Origin: Pseudomonadota bacterium
GTDB taxonomy: Bacteria > Pseudomonadota > Alphaproteobacteria > Rs-D84
Assembly (NCBI GenBank): GCA_009781955.1
Contig: WQUT01000074.1
Span: 1-40,273, forward strand
Length of the DNA: 40,273 nt
Reading direction: 5' to 3'
Shown: positions 22,903 through 30,418 of the stretch, one piece after another
Numbering within the stretch: position 1 is the stretch's first letter
How the letters are laid out: each line of letters starts with the position of its first letter
The notes under the pieces: model-generated
Told to the model about the DNA's origin: nothing
Databases searched by the model: none
Seen by the model: only the letters and a program-made list of their open reading frames with translations
Translations under genes and position numbers: made by a program

Positions 22903-25830
22903 ATGCCCCAGCATCTGACCCTTATTGACGGGAATTCCATTTTATTCCGCGCCTATTACGGCGTGCATTCGCACTTGACGCGAACCGACGGAACGCCGGT
23001 CAATGCGGTGTATGGATTCTGCAACATGATACTGCCGCTGGTCGCCGCCGCGAAGCCGCACGAAATTTTCATATGCGTGTTTGACGCAGGCAGGCGGACT
23101 TTCCGCAATGACATTTATCCGGAATACAAGGCCAACCGCGCGGAAACGCCCGCCGATCTGGCCGCGCAGTTTGAGCTTTCGCGCGAAGCGGTGCGCGCGT
23201 TCGGAATCCCCCTGCTGGTCATTGACGGCGTAGAGGCCGACGACGTCATCGCGACCCTTTGCAATCACGAATGCGCGCTGAACCGCCAGACGCGGGTGGT
23301 GACGGGCGACAAAGACCTTATGCAGTTGGTCTCGCATTGCGTATTTCTGTATGACGGGATGAAGGAAAAAGAAATCCGCGCGCCCGAGGTATTGGAAAAA
23401 TTCGGGGTCCGGCCCGACCAGGTTATTGACGTTCAATCCCTGATGGGCGACTCGTCCGACAATGTGCCGGGCGTTCCCGGAATCGGGCCAAAGACCGCGA
23501 CAGAATTGATTCAGGAATTCGGATCGTTGGACAACCTGTATAAAAATGTAAATGAGATAAGCAAAGAGCGCATCAGAAAACTATTAAACGAGAATCGGGA
23601 CAAGGCCGAAATCTCGCGAAAACTGGTGACGCTGAAATCCGATGTGAAATTGCCGAAATTTTCGGACGAGCCGATGAAATTTGACGCCGACGGCGCGCTG
23701 GCTTTTGCCCGCGATAAATTGGAATCGCCGGCGCTGGCGGCAAAGATACGGAAACTGTTCGGGAATGCGGGGACCAATCAAGATTCCGATGAGGTTCCAC
23801 ACCCGCGGGCAGAGCCCGCCCTGCGGGAAAACAAGGAAAGCGAATCGGCGGCGCATCAGTTATTGAAACATAATAGCTCGCATTCTTCGGTTATTACGGC
23901 AGAGAACGAGCTGGACGAGTTTCTGTCGCATGTTGACGACGTTCTGGCCATTGACACCGAAACAACCGGGCTGAATCAGATGACCGACAAACTCGTCGGA
24001 ATATCGCTGGCCGTCGCGCCCGATCGCGGCGTATACATTCCATTGCGGCACAAAGAACAAGAGGCCGCGACCGATTTATTCAGTGCGGAAAGTGCGACCA
24101 CCAGCCACCAGCCACCAGCCGCCAAGCTTTCGCTTGACGCGGTCAAGCGAAAGCTTTGGCCGATTTTCAAAAAGGCGCATGTCGTAAAGGTCGGGCACAA
24201 CCTGAAATACGATCTGCACATATTTGAAAACGAAGGCTGGGATACATCCGAAATCGCGCCGATTGACGATACCATGCTGTTATCCTATATCCTGTATGGC
24301 GCCGCGCATACTCATGGTTTGGACGAGCTGGCGCATCTGTATCTGGGGCACGAAAATATAAAGTTTGATTCGCTGTTCCCGCCCAAGACCAAGGATTCCG
24401 ACAAGCGCTTTGCCGAAATCGCGGTCGCGTCCGCGGCGCCATATGCGGCCGAAGACGCGTGGGTGACATACGCGCTGTATAAAATATTCCGGGAAACATT
24501 GGAAAATTTGCCCCCCCTCTTGGGGGGGGCTGTCACGCATAGCGTGACTGGGGGGGGCTCTGACAATGAAGTCAGCTCCCCCTCGTCGCCTTCGGCGACA
24601 CTCCCCCCCAAGAGGGGGGAGAAAGACCGCTCTCTGCTCGCTCTTTACGAAAACTGCGACCGGCCGCTGTTGCGGATACTGATGCAGATGGAGCGCGCGG
24701 GCGTTCTGATAGACCAATCAAGTTTGCGCGAACTGTCCGACGTCCTGCATAAAAAGTCCGACGAGATTCAGGAACAGATTTGGAAAGCCGCGCATTTCAA
24801 ATTTAATATCGGCAGCCCGAAGCAGCTGGCGGAAATACTGTATGAAAAACTGGGCGTTCCCGCGCCGAAAACTAATTCAACCGATGCGGCGACGTTGGGC
24901 GACCTGGCCGATGCGCATCCCATAATCAACATGATCCTGGAATGGCGGTCATTAACGAAACTGTCGGGAACTTACGCGGACGCATTGCCGCGTCAGATCG
25001 GCCGCGACGGACGAATCCACACCACGTTTTTGCAGACCAGCACCAATACCGGGCGGCTTTCTTCGCGCGATCCGAACCTGCAAAACATTCCGATAAAAAC
25101 CGATTTGGGCGCGCAGATCCGCAAATGCTTTGTCGCGCCGGACGGCCGCGTTTTAATCTCGGCGGATTACTCGCAAATACAGTTGCGGTTGATGGCGCAT
25201 ATCGCGGACGTAAAGATTCTGAAAGAAATCTTTACAAATGGAGAGGATATTCATTCCATGACCGCGCGGCGCATATTCGCGCTGGCCCCGCATGCGACCG
25301 TGACCAAGGACCAGCGGCATGCGGCCAAGACCGTGAACTTTTCCATCATTTACGGCATATCGCCGTTCGGGCTGGGCAACCAATTGGGCATTTCGCAATC
25401 GGATGCGAAAAAGCTGATAGACTCTTACATGGCCAATTTCCCGGAAATTGACGCATACATAGAAAAAACGAAAAAATTCGCGATTGCGAACGGATTCGTT
25501 TTGACGCCCTGGGGCCGGCGCATAGAATTGCCGGAAATACGAAATCCGCGGATGCGCGCCTATGCCCTCCGCGCCGCGATCAACGCGCCGATACAGGGTT
25601 TTGAGGCCGACCTGATGCGATTCGCGATGGTTAAAATCGGCGGGCAATTGGAACCGCATTCCGACCAGATAAAAATGCTGCTGCAGGTGCACGACGAACT
25701 GGTGTTTGAATGCGATGAAAAGCACGCGGAATATTGGGCGGAAAAGATAAAGCATGAAATGGAAAACGTGGCGAAGCTTTCCGTGCCCATCGCCGCGGAA
25801 ACCAAGATTGGAAAATCGTGGGACAAGTAA
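22903..25830 (+). CDS. polA: DNA polymerase I with palindrome-derived insertions
   Basis: Repair and Okazaki-fragment processing polymerase. The 5' nuclease domain (LTLIDGNSILFRAYYG, EADDVIATL, GDKDLMQLV, LMGDSSDNVPGVPGIGPKTA) is complete. The 3'-5' exonuclease keeps IDTETTG, GHNLKYDLHIF and AEDAWVTYALY, so proofreading is probably active. The polymerase has motif A (SADYSQIQLRLMAH), motif B (RHAAKTVNFSIIYGISPFG) and motif C (LQVHDELVFE). 975 residues is somewhat long: SATTSHQPPAAK comes from a heptamer array (24094-24126), and PPLLGGAVTHSV...TLPPKRGEKD comes from a palindromic element (24508-24626) between exonuclease and polymerase. ATG 22903 matches the family start; upstream codons are the shadow of pth. 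Confidence 0.96.
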   Translation: MPQHLTLIDGNSILFRAYYGVHSHLTRTDGTPVNAVYGFCNMILPLVAAAKPHEIFICVFDAGRRTFRNDIYPEYKANRAETPADLAAQFELSREAVRAFGIPLLVIDGVEADDVIATLCNHECALNRQTRVVTGDKDLMQLVSHCVFLYDGMKEKEIRAPEVLEKFGVRPDQVIDVQSLMGDSSDNVPGVPGIGPKTATELIQEFGSLDNLYKNVNEISKERIRKLLNENRDKAEISRKLVTLKSDVKLPKFSDEPMKFDADGALAFARDKLESPALAAKIRKLFGNAGTNQDSDEVPHPRAEPALRENKESESAAHQLLKHNSSHSSVITAENELDEFLSHVDDVLAIDTETTGLNQMTDKLVGISLAVAPDRGVYIPLRHKEQEAATDLFSAESATTSHQPPAAKLSLDAVKRKLWPIFKKAHVVKVGHNLKYDLHIFENEGWDTSEIAPIDDTMLLSYILYGAAHTHGLDELAHLYLGHENIKFDSLFPPKTKDSDKRFAEIAVASAAPYAAEDAWVTYALYKIFRETLENLPPLLGGAVTHSVTGGGSDNEVSSPSSPSATLPPKRGEKDRSLLALYENCDRPLLRILMQMERAGVLIDQSSLRELSDVLHKKSDEIQEQIWKAAHFKFNIGSPKQLAEILYEKLGVPAPKTNSTDAATLGDLADAHPIINMILEWRSLTKLSGTYADALPRQIGRDGRIHTTFLQTSTNTGRLSSRDPNLQNIPIKTDLGAQIRKCFVAPDGRVLISADYSQIQLRLMAHIADVKILKEIFTNGEDIHSMTARRIFALAPHATVTKDQRHAAKTVNFSIIYGISPFGLGNQLGISQSDAKKLIDSYMANFPEIDAYIEKTKKFAIANGFVLTPWGRRIELPEIRNPRMRAYALRAAINAPIQGFEADLMRFAMVKIGGQLEPHSDQIKMLLQVHDELVFECDEKHAEYWAEKIKHEMENVAKLSVPIAAETKIGKSWDK
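24094..24126. repeat. Heptanucleotide array (ACCAGCC) in the polA exonuclease domain
   Basis: Units ACCACCAG, CCACCAG and CCGCCAA, followed by an AAGCTTTCGCTTGACGC / GCGTCAAGCGAAAGCTT-like inverted pair (24125-24158). Adds about 12 residues in frame. Confidence 0.75.
24508..24626. repeat. In-frame palindromic element inside polA
   Basis: CCCCCCCTCTTGGGGGGGG and a GTCACGCATAGCGTGAC hairpin, then a second pair GCTCCCCC... with GTCGCCTTCGGCGAC and CCCCCCAAGAGGGGGG. The arms match those in nifJ at 115-262. It adds about 40 residues (LPPLLGG...PPKRGE) between the exonuclease and polymerase domains. Confidence 0.85.
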
Positions 25831-25837
25831 CTTTTCC

Positions 25838-26025
25838 CCCTTGTTAAAAGGGGAATCGCGCTTGACGAGCGCGAGCCTGGTTTTGGCGATGCGCGAGTTT
25901 AGCGCAATAGGGGGATTATTGGTTAAAGAACGAATACTTGTTCTTTAACCAATAATCCCCCTATTTTTGTAACGCAAATGCTTGTGCATTTGCTAACAAA
26001 AATTCCCCCTCTAACGAGGGGGAAA
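25838..26025. repeat. Compound inverted repeats between polA and the DsbA-like gene
   Basis: A perfect 26-bp inverted repeat (AATAGGGGGATTATTGGTTA... at 25907-25932 and its complement at 25941-25966). Around it are CCCCCTTG/AAGGGG arms, an AACGCAAATGCTTGTGCATTTGC hairpin and CCCCCTCTAACGAGGGGG at the right end. It probably ends transcription of both convergent genes. No gene is seen here. Confidence 0.85.
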
Positions 26026-26029
26026 ATTT

Positions 26030-26860
26030 TTATCTCAGCGCGCTCACTATCTGGTCATACGGTATCGCGCCCGGAAAGGCTTGATCGCCGATGATCAGGA
26101 ACGGCGTTCCGCCGATTTGGAAACGAGACGCCAAATCGCGGACCTGGCCCAATTCTTCGCTGACGGTGGAGGAATTGACATCCTTTTCCAACCTGGCGGT
26201 GTCAATGCCAACCTTGTCGGCCATGGCCAAGACATTTTTCTTTATGGCCTTTTCCAAGTCGTCTTGACTCTTGCCCTGCAGGTCGGCGGGATAATACTCT
26301 TTGTCCATCAGCGCGGCATCCAATGCGGCGGCTTTGTCATTGCCTTGCATTTTCGCTGCGATCACGGCCTTGGCCGGAAAGTCGGACAGCACGCCGTGGA
26401 TAGAGAAGTTTTTCATAACCACGCGAACCTCTGGATGATCCGCAACCACGCGTTTCAGATCCGCATGAACGCGGCGGCAATACGGGCATGAATAGTCGGA
26501 AAATACAAAGATGGTATTTTTTGCCGAAGGATCGCCCATTATCGGCGCGTTTCTCGTCATTTCGTCCAAATGGCCCTTCATATACTTCTTGATTTCTGCG
26601 CTGGTGCCCTGGGTTCTTTGCGCCTGCATGGCGGTCGCCATTTCTTGCAATATGCCGGGATTGGCCTGGGTCAAGTAGTATGTCGTGCCGAGCCCGGTGC
26701 GGTTTACGCCCCAAATCAGCGCGACTGCGCCAACCAGCATAATGGCCGTCTTGGCGAGATTTTTGCCCATCGCAAAGTTTTTGCCTTCATGCCCGAACAG
26801 AATTCCGCCAAGCACAAAGAGCGCGACCGCAACGAGCAACAGTATTACTGTCAGTATCAT
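26030..26860 (-). CDS. DsbA-family thiol:disulfide oxidoreductase, membrane-anchored
   Basis: Forms or rearranges disulfide bonds outside the inner membrane. An N-terminal membrane helix (about 1-22) and a second hydrophobic stretch (about 37-52) precede a linker and a thioredoxin-fold domain (about 110-276) with FSDYSCPYCRRVHADL (active site CPYC) and the cis-proline loop GGTPFLIIG. Closest in layout to the DsbA/BDB-type proteins with an N-terminal anchor. AAAGGAG precedes ATG 26860. The window's exported Cys-rich proteins (14228, 19070) are likely clients; this is inference. Confidence 0.9.
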   Translation of the reverse strand: MILTVILLLVAVALFVLGGILFGHEGKNFAMGKNLAKTAIMLVGAVALIWGVNRTGLGTTYYLTQANPGILQEMATAMQAQRTQGTSAEIKKYMKGHLDEMTRNAPIMGDPSAKNTIFVFSDYSCPYCRRVHADLKRVVADHPEVRVVMKNFSIHGVLSDFPAKAVIAAKMQGNDKAAALDAALMDKEYYPADLQGKSQDDLEKAIKKNVLAMADKVGIDTARLEKDVNSSTVSEELGQVRDLASRFQIGGTPFLIIGDQAFPGAIPYDQIVSALR

Positions 26861-26891
26861 TAGGTTCTCCTTTCTTTGTTGAACAGGGCGA

Positions 26892-26919
26892 ATTATAACG
26901 GATTTTTAATGCGATGCAA
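26892..26919 (-). promoter_or_regulatory. Promoter of the DsbA-like gene
   Basis: On the minus strand TTGCAT (26919-26914), a 16-nt spacer and TATAAT (26897-26892). Confidence 0.75.
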
Positions 26920-27029
26920 GGGAAAAAATCACTGGCACCGCCGGCGATTTTTATGGCAAATGAAAAATGGTAAATTTATAGCATATTGCCCAAAATGCGC
27001 AGATATTTCACACTTTGTATCTCTTGCCC

Positions 27030-27077
27030 CTTCCATCTTCCATTTCCCATTTACCATTTACCATTTACCCTTTCACC
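27030..27077. repeat. Heptanucleotide array at the recO 3' end
   Basis: Units CATTTCC, CATTTAC and CCTTTCA. The recO stop codon lies at its edge (27065-27067), so the last codons are read from it. A few related units lie at 26950-26970. The remaining 26920-27030 gap holds no gene I can support. Confidence 0.75.
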
Positions 27078-28333
27078 TGCTGCCGCGCATGGGGCAGCGC
27101 GCGGCCGCCCTGGTCCTGGGCTATCTTGTTCAAGAAATATTTTGTGGCGTCCAAATCAACGGGCAGTTCAAAAAGCCGCCCGTCATACGGCGCGGCGCAA
27201 GTTCTGCATACGGCGCGGCCGGTCCGCGGGGACAGATGGGTCAAATTATCCGTCCGACCGCAATTGCTGCACCGCGACAAATCCAGCGCATAGCCCAATT
27301 CCCGCAGCAGCCATATTTCCCAGTCAAGATATAACCGATGGATATCTTCTTTATAAAAGCCATCCTGTCCCCCCACCGGCCCGCAACCATGCGCGCCGAC
27401 TCCCCCCAAGGGGGGAGTAGTTAAATGCTCATTTAACTCGCTTGTTATGAGTGCTGAATTACTCCCCCCTTGGGGGGAGTCGCAGAGCGCAAGCGTTGTT
27501 TCCGCGCCGCGCGATGCGGTGGGGGGACAAAGATATTCGTGTATTACACGCAATACCCCGTCCATATCTTTGAAAACTTGCCTGTTATCAAATCTTATAA
27601 TTCTATACCCATCGCCATTTAATATTTTAGTCCTTTCTACATCATGCATACGGTTGCCTTCTTCGTAATGCTGTTCGCCATCCAATTCTATTATCAGCCT
27701 TTTTTCCAAGCATACAAAGTCTGCAATATATTTGTTTATCGGGCACTGTTTTCTAAAAGCATACCCCATCTTGTTATCTTTCAAATAATGCCAAAGTAAC
27801 TTCTCGGCCGATGTCATGTTCTTTCGCAAGTTCTGAGCCTGATGCAAAGCAAGTTCAGTGTTTCTTTTTTCGGGGTTATGTTGTCCCCCCACCGGCCCGC
27901 AACTACGCGCGCCTACTCCCCCCAAGGGGGGAGTAGTTGCCTCATTTCCAAATTTTAAAAAGTGATTTCCGATTTTGTCCAACAAATCAATCGTTCTGTC
28001 ATACAAAAATGTATACTTTTCCCGTTCCGGCAGCAGCGCGTGTATCAGCGCGAACGCCGAATTAACTATGGCGAGCGTCTCTGCGTCGTTCATCAGCGGC
28101 GCGGCCATGTTGCGCGACGATTCCCAATGAAACGCGCCCAGGGCGGAATCCAGCCGCGCATTCCAAGACGCCGCGCCAACCTGTCCGACCAATGGCCGGT
28201 TTTTCTTTGCGACCGCCGCGCCCTTCATCATGCCGGCGAGCATGCCGAATTCGCGCGTAAAGATATGCGCGACCATGTCGCGTTCCCCGAACGGGCGCAA
28301 TCCGATAATAATGCCGGCTGATTCCAGTTTCAT
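27065..28333 (-). CDS. recO: DNA repair protein RecO interrupted in frame by a DUF559 nuclease domain
   Basis: RecO helps load RecA at gaps. Residues 1-130 are the OB-fold start and middle (MKLESAGIIIGLRPFGERDMVAHIFTREFG, GAAVAKKNRPL). Residues 325-422 are the end, with LYLDWEIWLLRELGYALDLSRC and zinc ligands CSNC (355, 358) and CRTC (376, 379). Residues 131-324 are inserted: repeat-encoded TTPPLGGVGARSCGPVGGQ, a DUF559 domain (MTSAEKLLW, YIADFVCLEKRLIIELDGEQHY with E177, D205, E216, D218), then the repeat again. Without it RecO is about 228 residues, the normal size. ATG 28333 is the family start; the longer reading begins in a heptamer array. Confidence 0.93.
   Translation of the reverse strand: MKLESAGIIIGLRPFGERDMVAHIFTREFGMLAGMMKGAAVAKKNRPLVGQVGAASWNARLDSALGAFHWESSRNMAAPLMNDAETLAIVNSAFALIHALLPEREKYTFLYDRTIDLLDKIGNHFLKFGNEATTPPLGGVGARSCGPVGGQHNPEKRNTELALHQAQNLRKNMTSAEKLLWHYLKDNKMGYAFRKQCPINKYIADFVCLEKRLIIELDGEQHYEEGNRMHDVERTKILNGDGYRIIRFDNRQVFKDMDGVLRVIHEYLCPPTASRGAETTLALCDSPQGGSNSALITSELNEHLTTPPLGGVGAHGCGPVGGQDGFYKEDIHRLYLDWEIWLLRELGYALDLSRCSNCGRTDNLTHLSPRTGRAVCRTCAAPYDGRLFELPVDLDATKYFLNKIAQDQGGRALPHARQQVKG
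27366..27934 (-). mobile_element. DUF559-encoding element plus a palindromic partner, inserted in recO
   Basis: The nuclease ORF (about 27535-27880) lies between 27461-27529 (ACTCCCCCCTTGGGGGGAGT... GGTGGGGGGACA) and 27882-27934 (TGTCCCCCCACC... ACTCCCCCCAAGGGGGGAGT): inverted arms with similar ends and different middles. A second copy of the right arm, 53 nt with three differences, is at 27366-27418 in direct orientation. It is joined by an AT-rich core containing GCTCAT...ATGAG, as in the 1435 and 29300 elements. The whole stays open in the recO frame. Confidence 0.83.
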
Positions 28334-28340
28334 GGTTAAA

Positions 28341-28372
28341 TTATAAAACATAAAGGATAAAGCATAAAGCAG
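28341..28372 (-). promoter_or_regulatory. Heptamer array acting as recO promoter region, leaderless arrangement
   Basis: On the minus strand the units GCTTTAT, CCTTTAT and GTTTTAT run into TATAAT, whose end is 6 nt before ATG 28333. No Shine-Dalgarno sequence is seen. The -35 (TTATGC) is weak and also lies in the array. Confidence 0.5.
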
Positions 28373-28389
28373 AAATATCAGATGCAACA

Positions 28390-28545
28390 AAAAATCCGGC
28401 CCCCGGGCCCCGACAAAATCGCAGATTTTGGTGGGTGGCCCATGCCGGATTTTTTAACCTGTCCCGAAAATCTAAGGCAGCATCCGCCTTCGCCAAGGCT
28501 GCGGCGGACAAGAGCTGCCAAGATTTTTCCCTTCTGCGAAGGGGA
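28390..28545. repeat. Compound palindromic element downstream of rplI
   Basis: AAAAATCCGGC...GCCGGATTTTT (28389-28454) with CCCCGGGCCCCGACAAAATC/GATTTTGGTGGG hairpins inside. Then come GAAAATCT...AGATTTTT arms and CCCTTCTGCGAAGGGG at the right end. No gene. Confidence 0.7.
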
Positions 28546-28547
28546 AT

Positions 28548-29249
28548 TTACTCTTCTGTTTCTGTCTTTTTCTTTGCGCGGGGTTTCTTTTCGGCCGCCG
28601 GCTCTTTTGCGGTTTCGTCGGATTCGGCAGCTTTCGCCGCTTTCTTTCTGGCCGGCTTTTTGTCTGTCCCGTCCGATTCGGCCGGCTGTTCCACCGCGGG
28701 TGCCGCGGTCTTGTCTTCGCCCTCTGCCTTTGGCTCGCCCTCTTCCTCAGCCTTTTTCGTGCCGAACGTCAGGATTTTTCCGGCGACCAGGGCGTCAATT
28801 TCGTCAGCCGTCTGGGCGACATAGACTTTAACCGGAACAATCACGTCGGGGTGCAGCGCGATTTTCGTGTCGAACGCGCCGATGGTCTTGATGGGATTGC
28901 CGAGCAATACCTGGTGCGATTCAACATGAATCCCCGCATCGGCCAGCAGGCGCGCGATGTCGCGGGACGACACGGAACCATACAGATGCCCGGTATCGCC
29001 GGCCTGGCGAATCATGTGGAATTTCACATTCTTGACGGCGTCAACCTGGGATTCCGCTTTGGATTTCGCCGCATCCTGGCGCGCGACCAATTCGGCCTTT
29101 TTAGATTCAAACACCGCGAGGTTTTCGCGGGACCAGCGCAGTGCCTTGCCCTTGGGCAGCAGATAGTTCCGCGCGTATCCGGTCGCAACCTCTACCGTGT
29201 CGCCGATGGTTCCAAGTTTAGCAATTTTTTCAGTAAGTATGATTTTCAT
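28548..29249 (-). CDS. rplI: Large ribosomal subunit protein bL9 with a long charged tail
   Basis: Binds 23S rRNA at the base of the L1 stalk. MKIILTEKIAKLGTIGDTVEVATGYARNYLLPKGKAL is the canonical N domain, followed by the long helix and the C domain (GHLYGSVSSRDIARLL, GAFDTKIALHPDVIVPVKVYV). Family length is about 150; here the last 70 residues are a Lys/Glu/Ala tail (KKPARKKAAKAAE...). AGAGGACAG precedes ATG 29249. It belongs to the rpsF-rpsR-rplI operon but is separated from rpsR by a 165-bp palindromic element. Confidence 0.96.
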   Translation of the reverse strand: MKIILTEKIAKLGTIGDTVEVATGYARNYLLPKGKALRWSRENLAVFESKKAELVARQDAAKSKAESQVDAVKNVKFHMIRQAGDTGHLYGSVSSRDIARLLADAGIHVESHQVLLGNPIKTIGAFDTKIALHPDVIVPVKVYVAQTADEIDALVAGKILTFGTKKAEEEGEPKAEGEDKTAAPAVEQPAESDGTDKKPARKKAAKAAESDETAKEPAAEKKPRAKKKTETEE

Positions 29250-29299
29250 TTTATCTGTCCTCTTTTGAGTTAGGGATGATTCCCAAAATTTATATTTAT

Positions 29300-29464
29300 G
29301 ACTACCCCGGAATTCTTAAGCTCGCAATGCTCGCTAACGAATTCCGACCCTTCTGAGAAGGGTATCTAGCGCTCAATTTGTTTAAAACTTATGAGCACTA
29401 AGTTGCCCTTCCTAGAAGGGCCGGAAAGCTTGCCGACTTTGTCGGCCTAGCTTTCCTGGGTAGT
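29300..29464. repeat. 165-bp nested palindromic element inside the ribosomal protein operon
   Basis: Same plan as 1435-1596: GACTACCCCGG outer arm, GACCCTTCTGAGAAGGG inner arm, core with GCTCAATTT...TTATGAGC, then GCCCTTCCTAGAAGGGCCGGAAAGC and a CCTGGGTAGT end. It lies between rpsR and rplI, where it could attenuate or stabilise the mRNA. Confidence 0.87.
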
Positions 29465-29469
29465 AACTA

Positions 29470-29697
29470 TTACCCCAGATTATTCCGCACAAACGGCATA
29501 AGGCCCAGGTGCCGGGCGCGTTTGATCGCGCGGGCGAGAGCCCTTTGGTCTTTCTGCGACACGCCGGTGATGCGGGACGGGTTGATTTTGCCGCGCTCTG
29601 AAATATAGTGCGACAACATTTTCACGTCTTTATAGTCAACGTCCTTGCCCTTTAAGGGATTTGATTTTTTGCGATAAATCGCTGCGCGAACTGCCAT
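29470..29697 (-). CDS. rpsR: Small ribosomal subunit protein bS18
   Basis: A 30S platform protein that pairs with S6. Features are KGKDVDYKDVKMLSHYISERGKINPSRITGVSQKDQRALARAIKRARHLGLMPF; 75 residues is normal. It begins 2 nt after the rpsF stop, so translation is coupled. Confidence 0.97.
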   Translation of the reverse strand: MAVRAAIYRKKSNPLKGKDVDYKDVKMLSHYISERGKINPSRITGVSQKDQRALARAIKRARHLGLMPFVRNNLG

Positions 29698-29699
29698 GA

Positions 29700-30038
29700 C
29701 TATTCCGCCTCCTCGGTATTTTTCTTCATCATTATGCTGGGTTTGTCCGACAATGCCTCTACACGCACGTTCAGAAAACGGATGATGTCTTCGTCAATGC
29801 GTTCGCGGCGTTCAAATTCGGCCAACTGCTCGCCCGGCAGCGACACGTTCAGCATGACATAGTGGGCCTTGCGGTTTTTGCGGATTATATATGCCAGATT
29901 CTTTAAGCCCCAGAATTCCGTGGCTTTGACGGAACCCTTCAGCTCTTTGATAATATCGGCGAATTTGGCGGCTTTGTCGCGCACCTGCGCGTCGGTCAAG
30001 TCCTGGCGAAACACCAGAACGCTTTCATAAAATGCCAT
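29700..30038 (-). CDS. rpsF: Small ribosomal subunit protein bS6
   Basis: A 30S protein and partner of S18. YESVLVFRQDLTDAQVRDKAAKFADIIKE is the start, with WGLKNLAYIIRKNRKAHYVMLNV following; 112 residues is normal. AAAGGAGAACTTT precedes ATG 30038. The short leader contains a GGTTGCGGCCCCACCGTGACC stretch that could be the S6:S18 autoregulatory hairpin (an ACC(G)-type loop is expected), which I cannot confirm. Confidence 0.96.
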   Translation of the reverse strand: MAFYESVLVFRQDLTDAQVRDKAAKFADIIKELKGSVKATEFWGLKNLAYIIRKNRKAHYVMLNVSLPGEQLAEFERRERIDEDIIRFLNVRVEALSDKPSIMMKKNTEEAE

Positions 30039-30095
30039 AAAGTTCTCCTTTGGTCGTGTGGGTCACGGTGGGGCCGCAACCAGGAAAGCAGGCTT

Positions 30096-30123
30096 ATTAT
30101 GAACATTTTTTCAGAAAAAGCAA
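30096..30123 (-). promoter_or_regulatory. Promoter of rpsF-rpsR-rplI
   Basis: On the minus strand TTGCTT (30123-30118), a 16-nt spacer and CATAAT (30101-30096), about 55 nt before the rpsF start. Confidence 0.6.
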
Positions 30124-30138
30124 GAAATAAAGTGAGCG

Positions 30139-30266
30139 CGTCATTCCGGCGGCGCGACGTAAGGAGCGAACGCCGAAATCCAGGTTGATTATGTGCGCGC
30201 AAAGCGCGCGGCTTTATTTACCTGGATTCCGTTGTTCTCGCCTGCGGCGAGCCAACGGAATGACGG
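30139..30266. repeat. Palindromic element with CGTCATTCCG ends
   Basis: CGTCATTCCG at the left and CGGAATGACG at the right. Inside are AATCCAGGT...ACCTGGATT arms around GCGCGCAAAGCGCGC, and CTCGCCTGCGGCGAG. It lies between two divergent transcription units. Confidence 0.8.
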
Positions 30267-30347
30267 GCCCATGTTTGGGGAACAAACGTTTCTTTCACAC
30301 AACTATTTCTTTCACATAAGGGCGCACAACCGAGCTGTAATTTCCAA

Positions 30348-30377
30348 TTGACACAAGTTTATCAAATTCGCTAACAT
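30348..30377 (+). promoter_or_regulatory. Candidate promoter of the MotA/MotB-like pair
   Basis: TTGACA (30348-30353), an 18-nt spacer and TAACAT (30372-30377), 42 nt before the first gene. A short run of CACCAGACACCA lies between. Confidence 0.5.
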
Positions 30378-30418
30378 GCCGGAAAGGGGAGAAATCTACC
30401 AACCACCAGACACCAAAT

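Noticed and set aside
27366..27934. Intein in RecO
   Set aside because: No Hint-fold splicing motifs: the start lacks the Cys/Ser block A and the end lacks His-Asn. The nuclease is DUF559, not LAGLIDADG or HNH.
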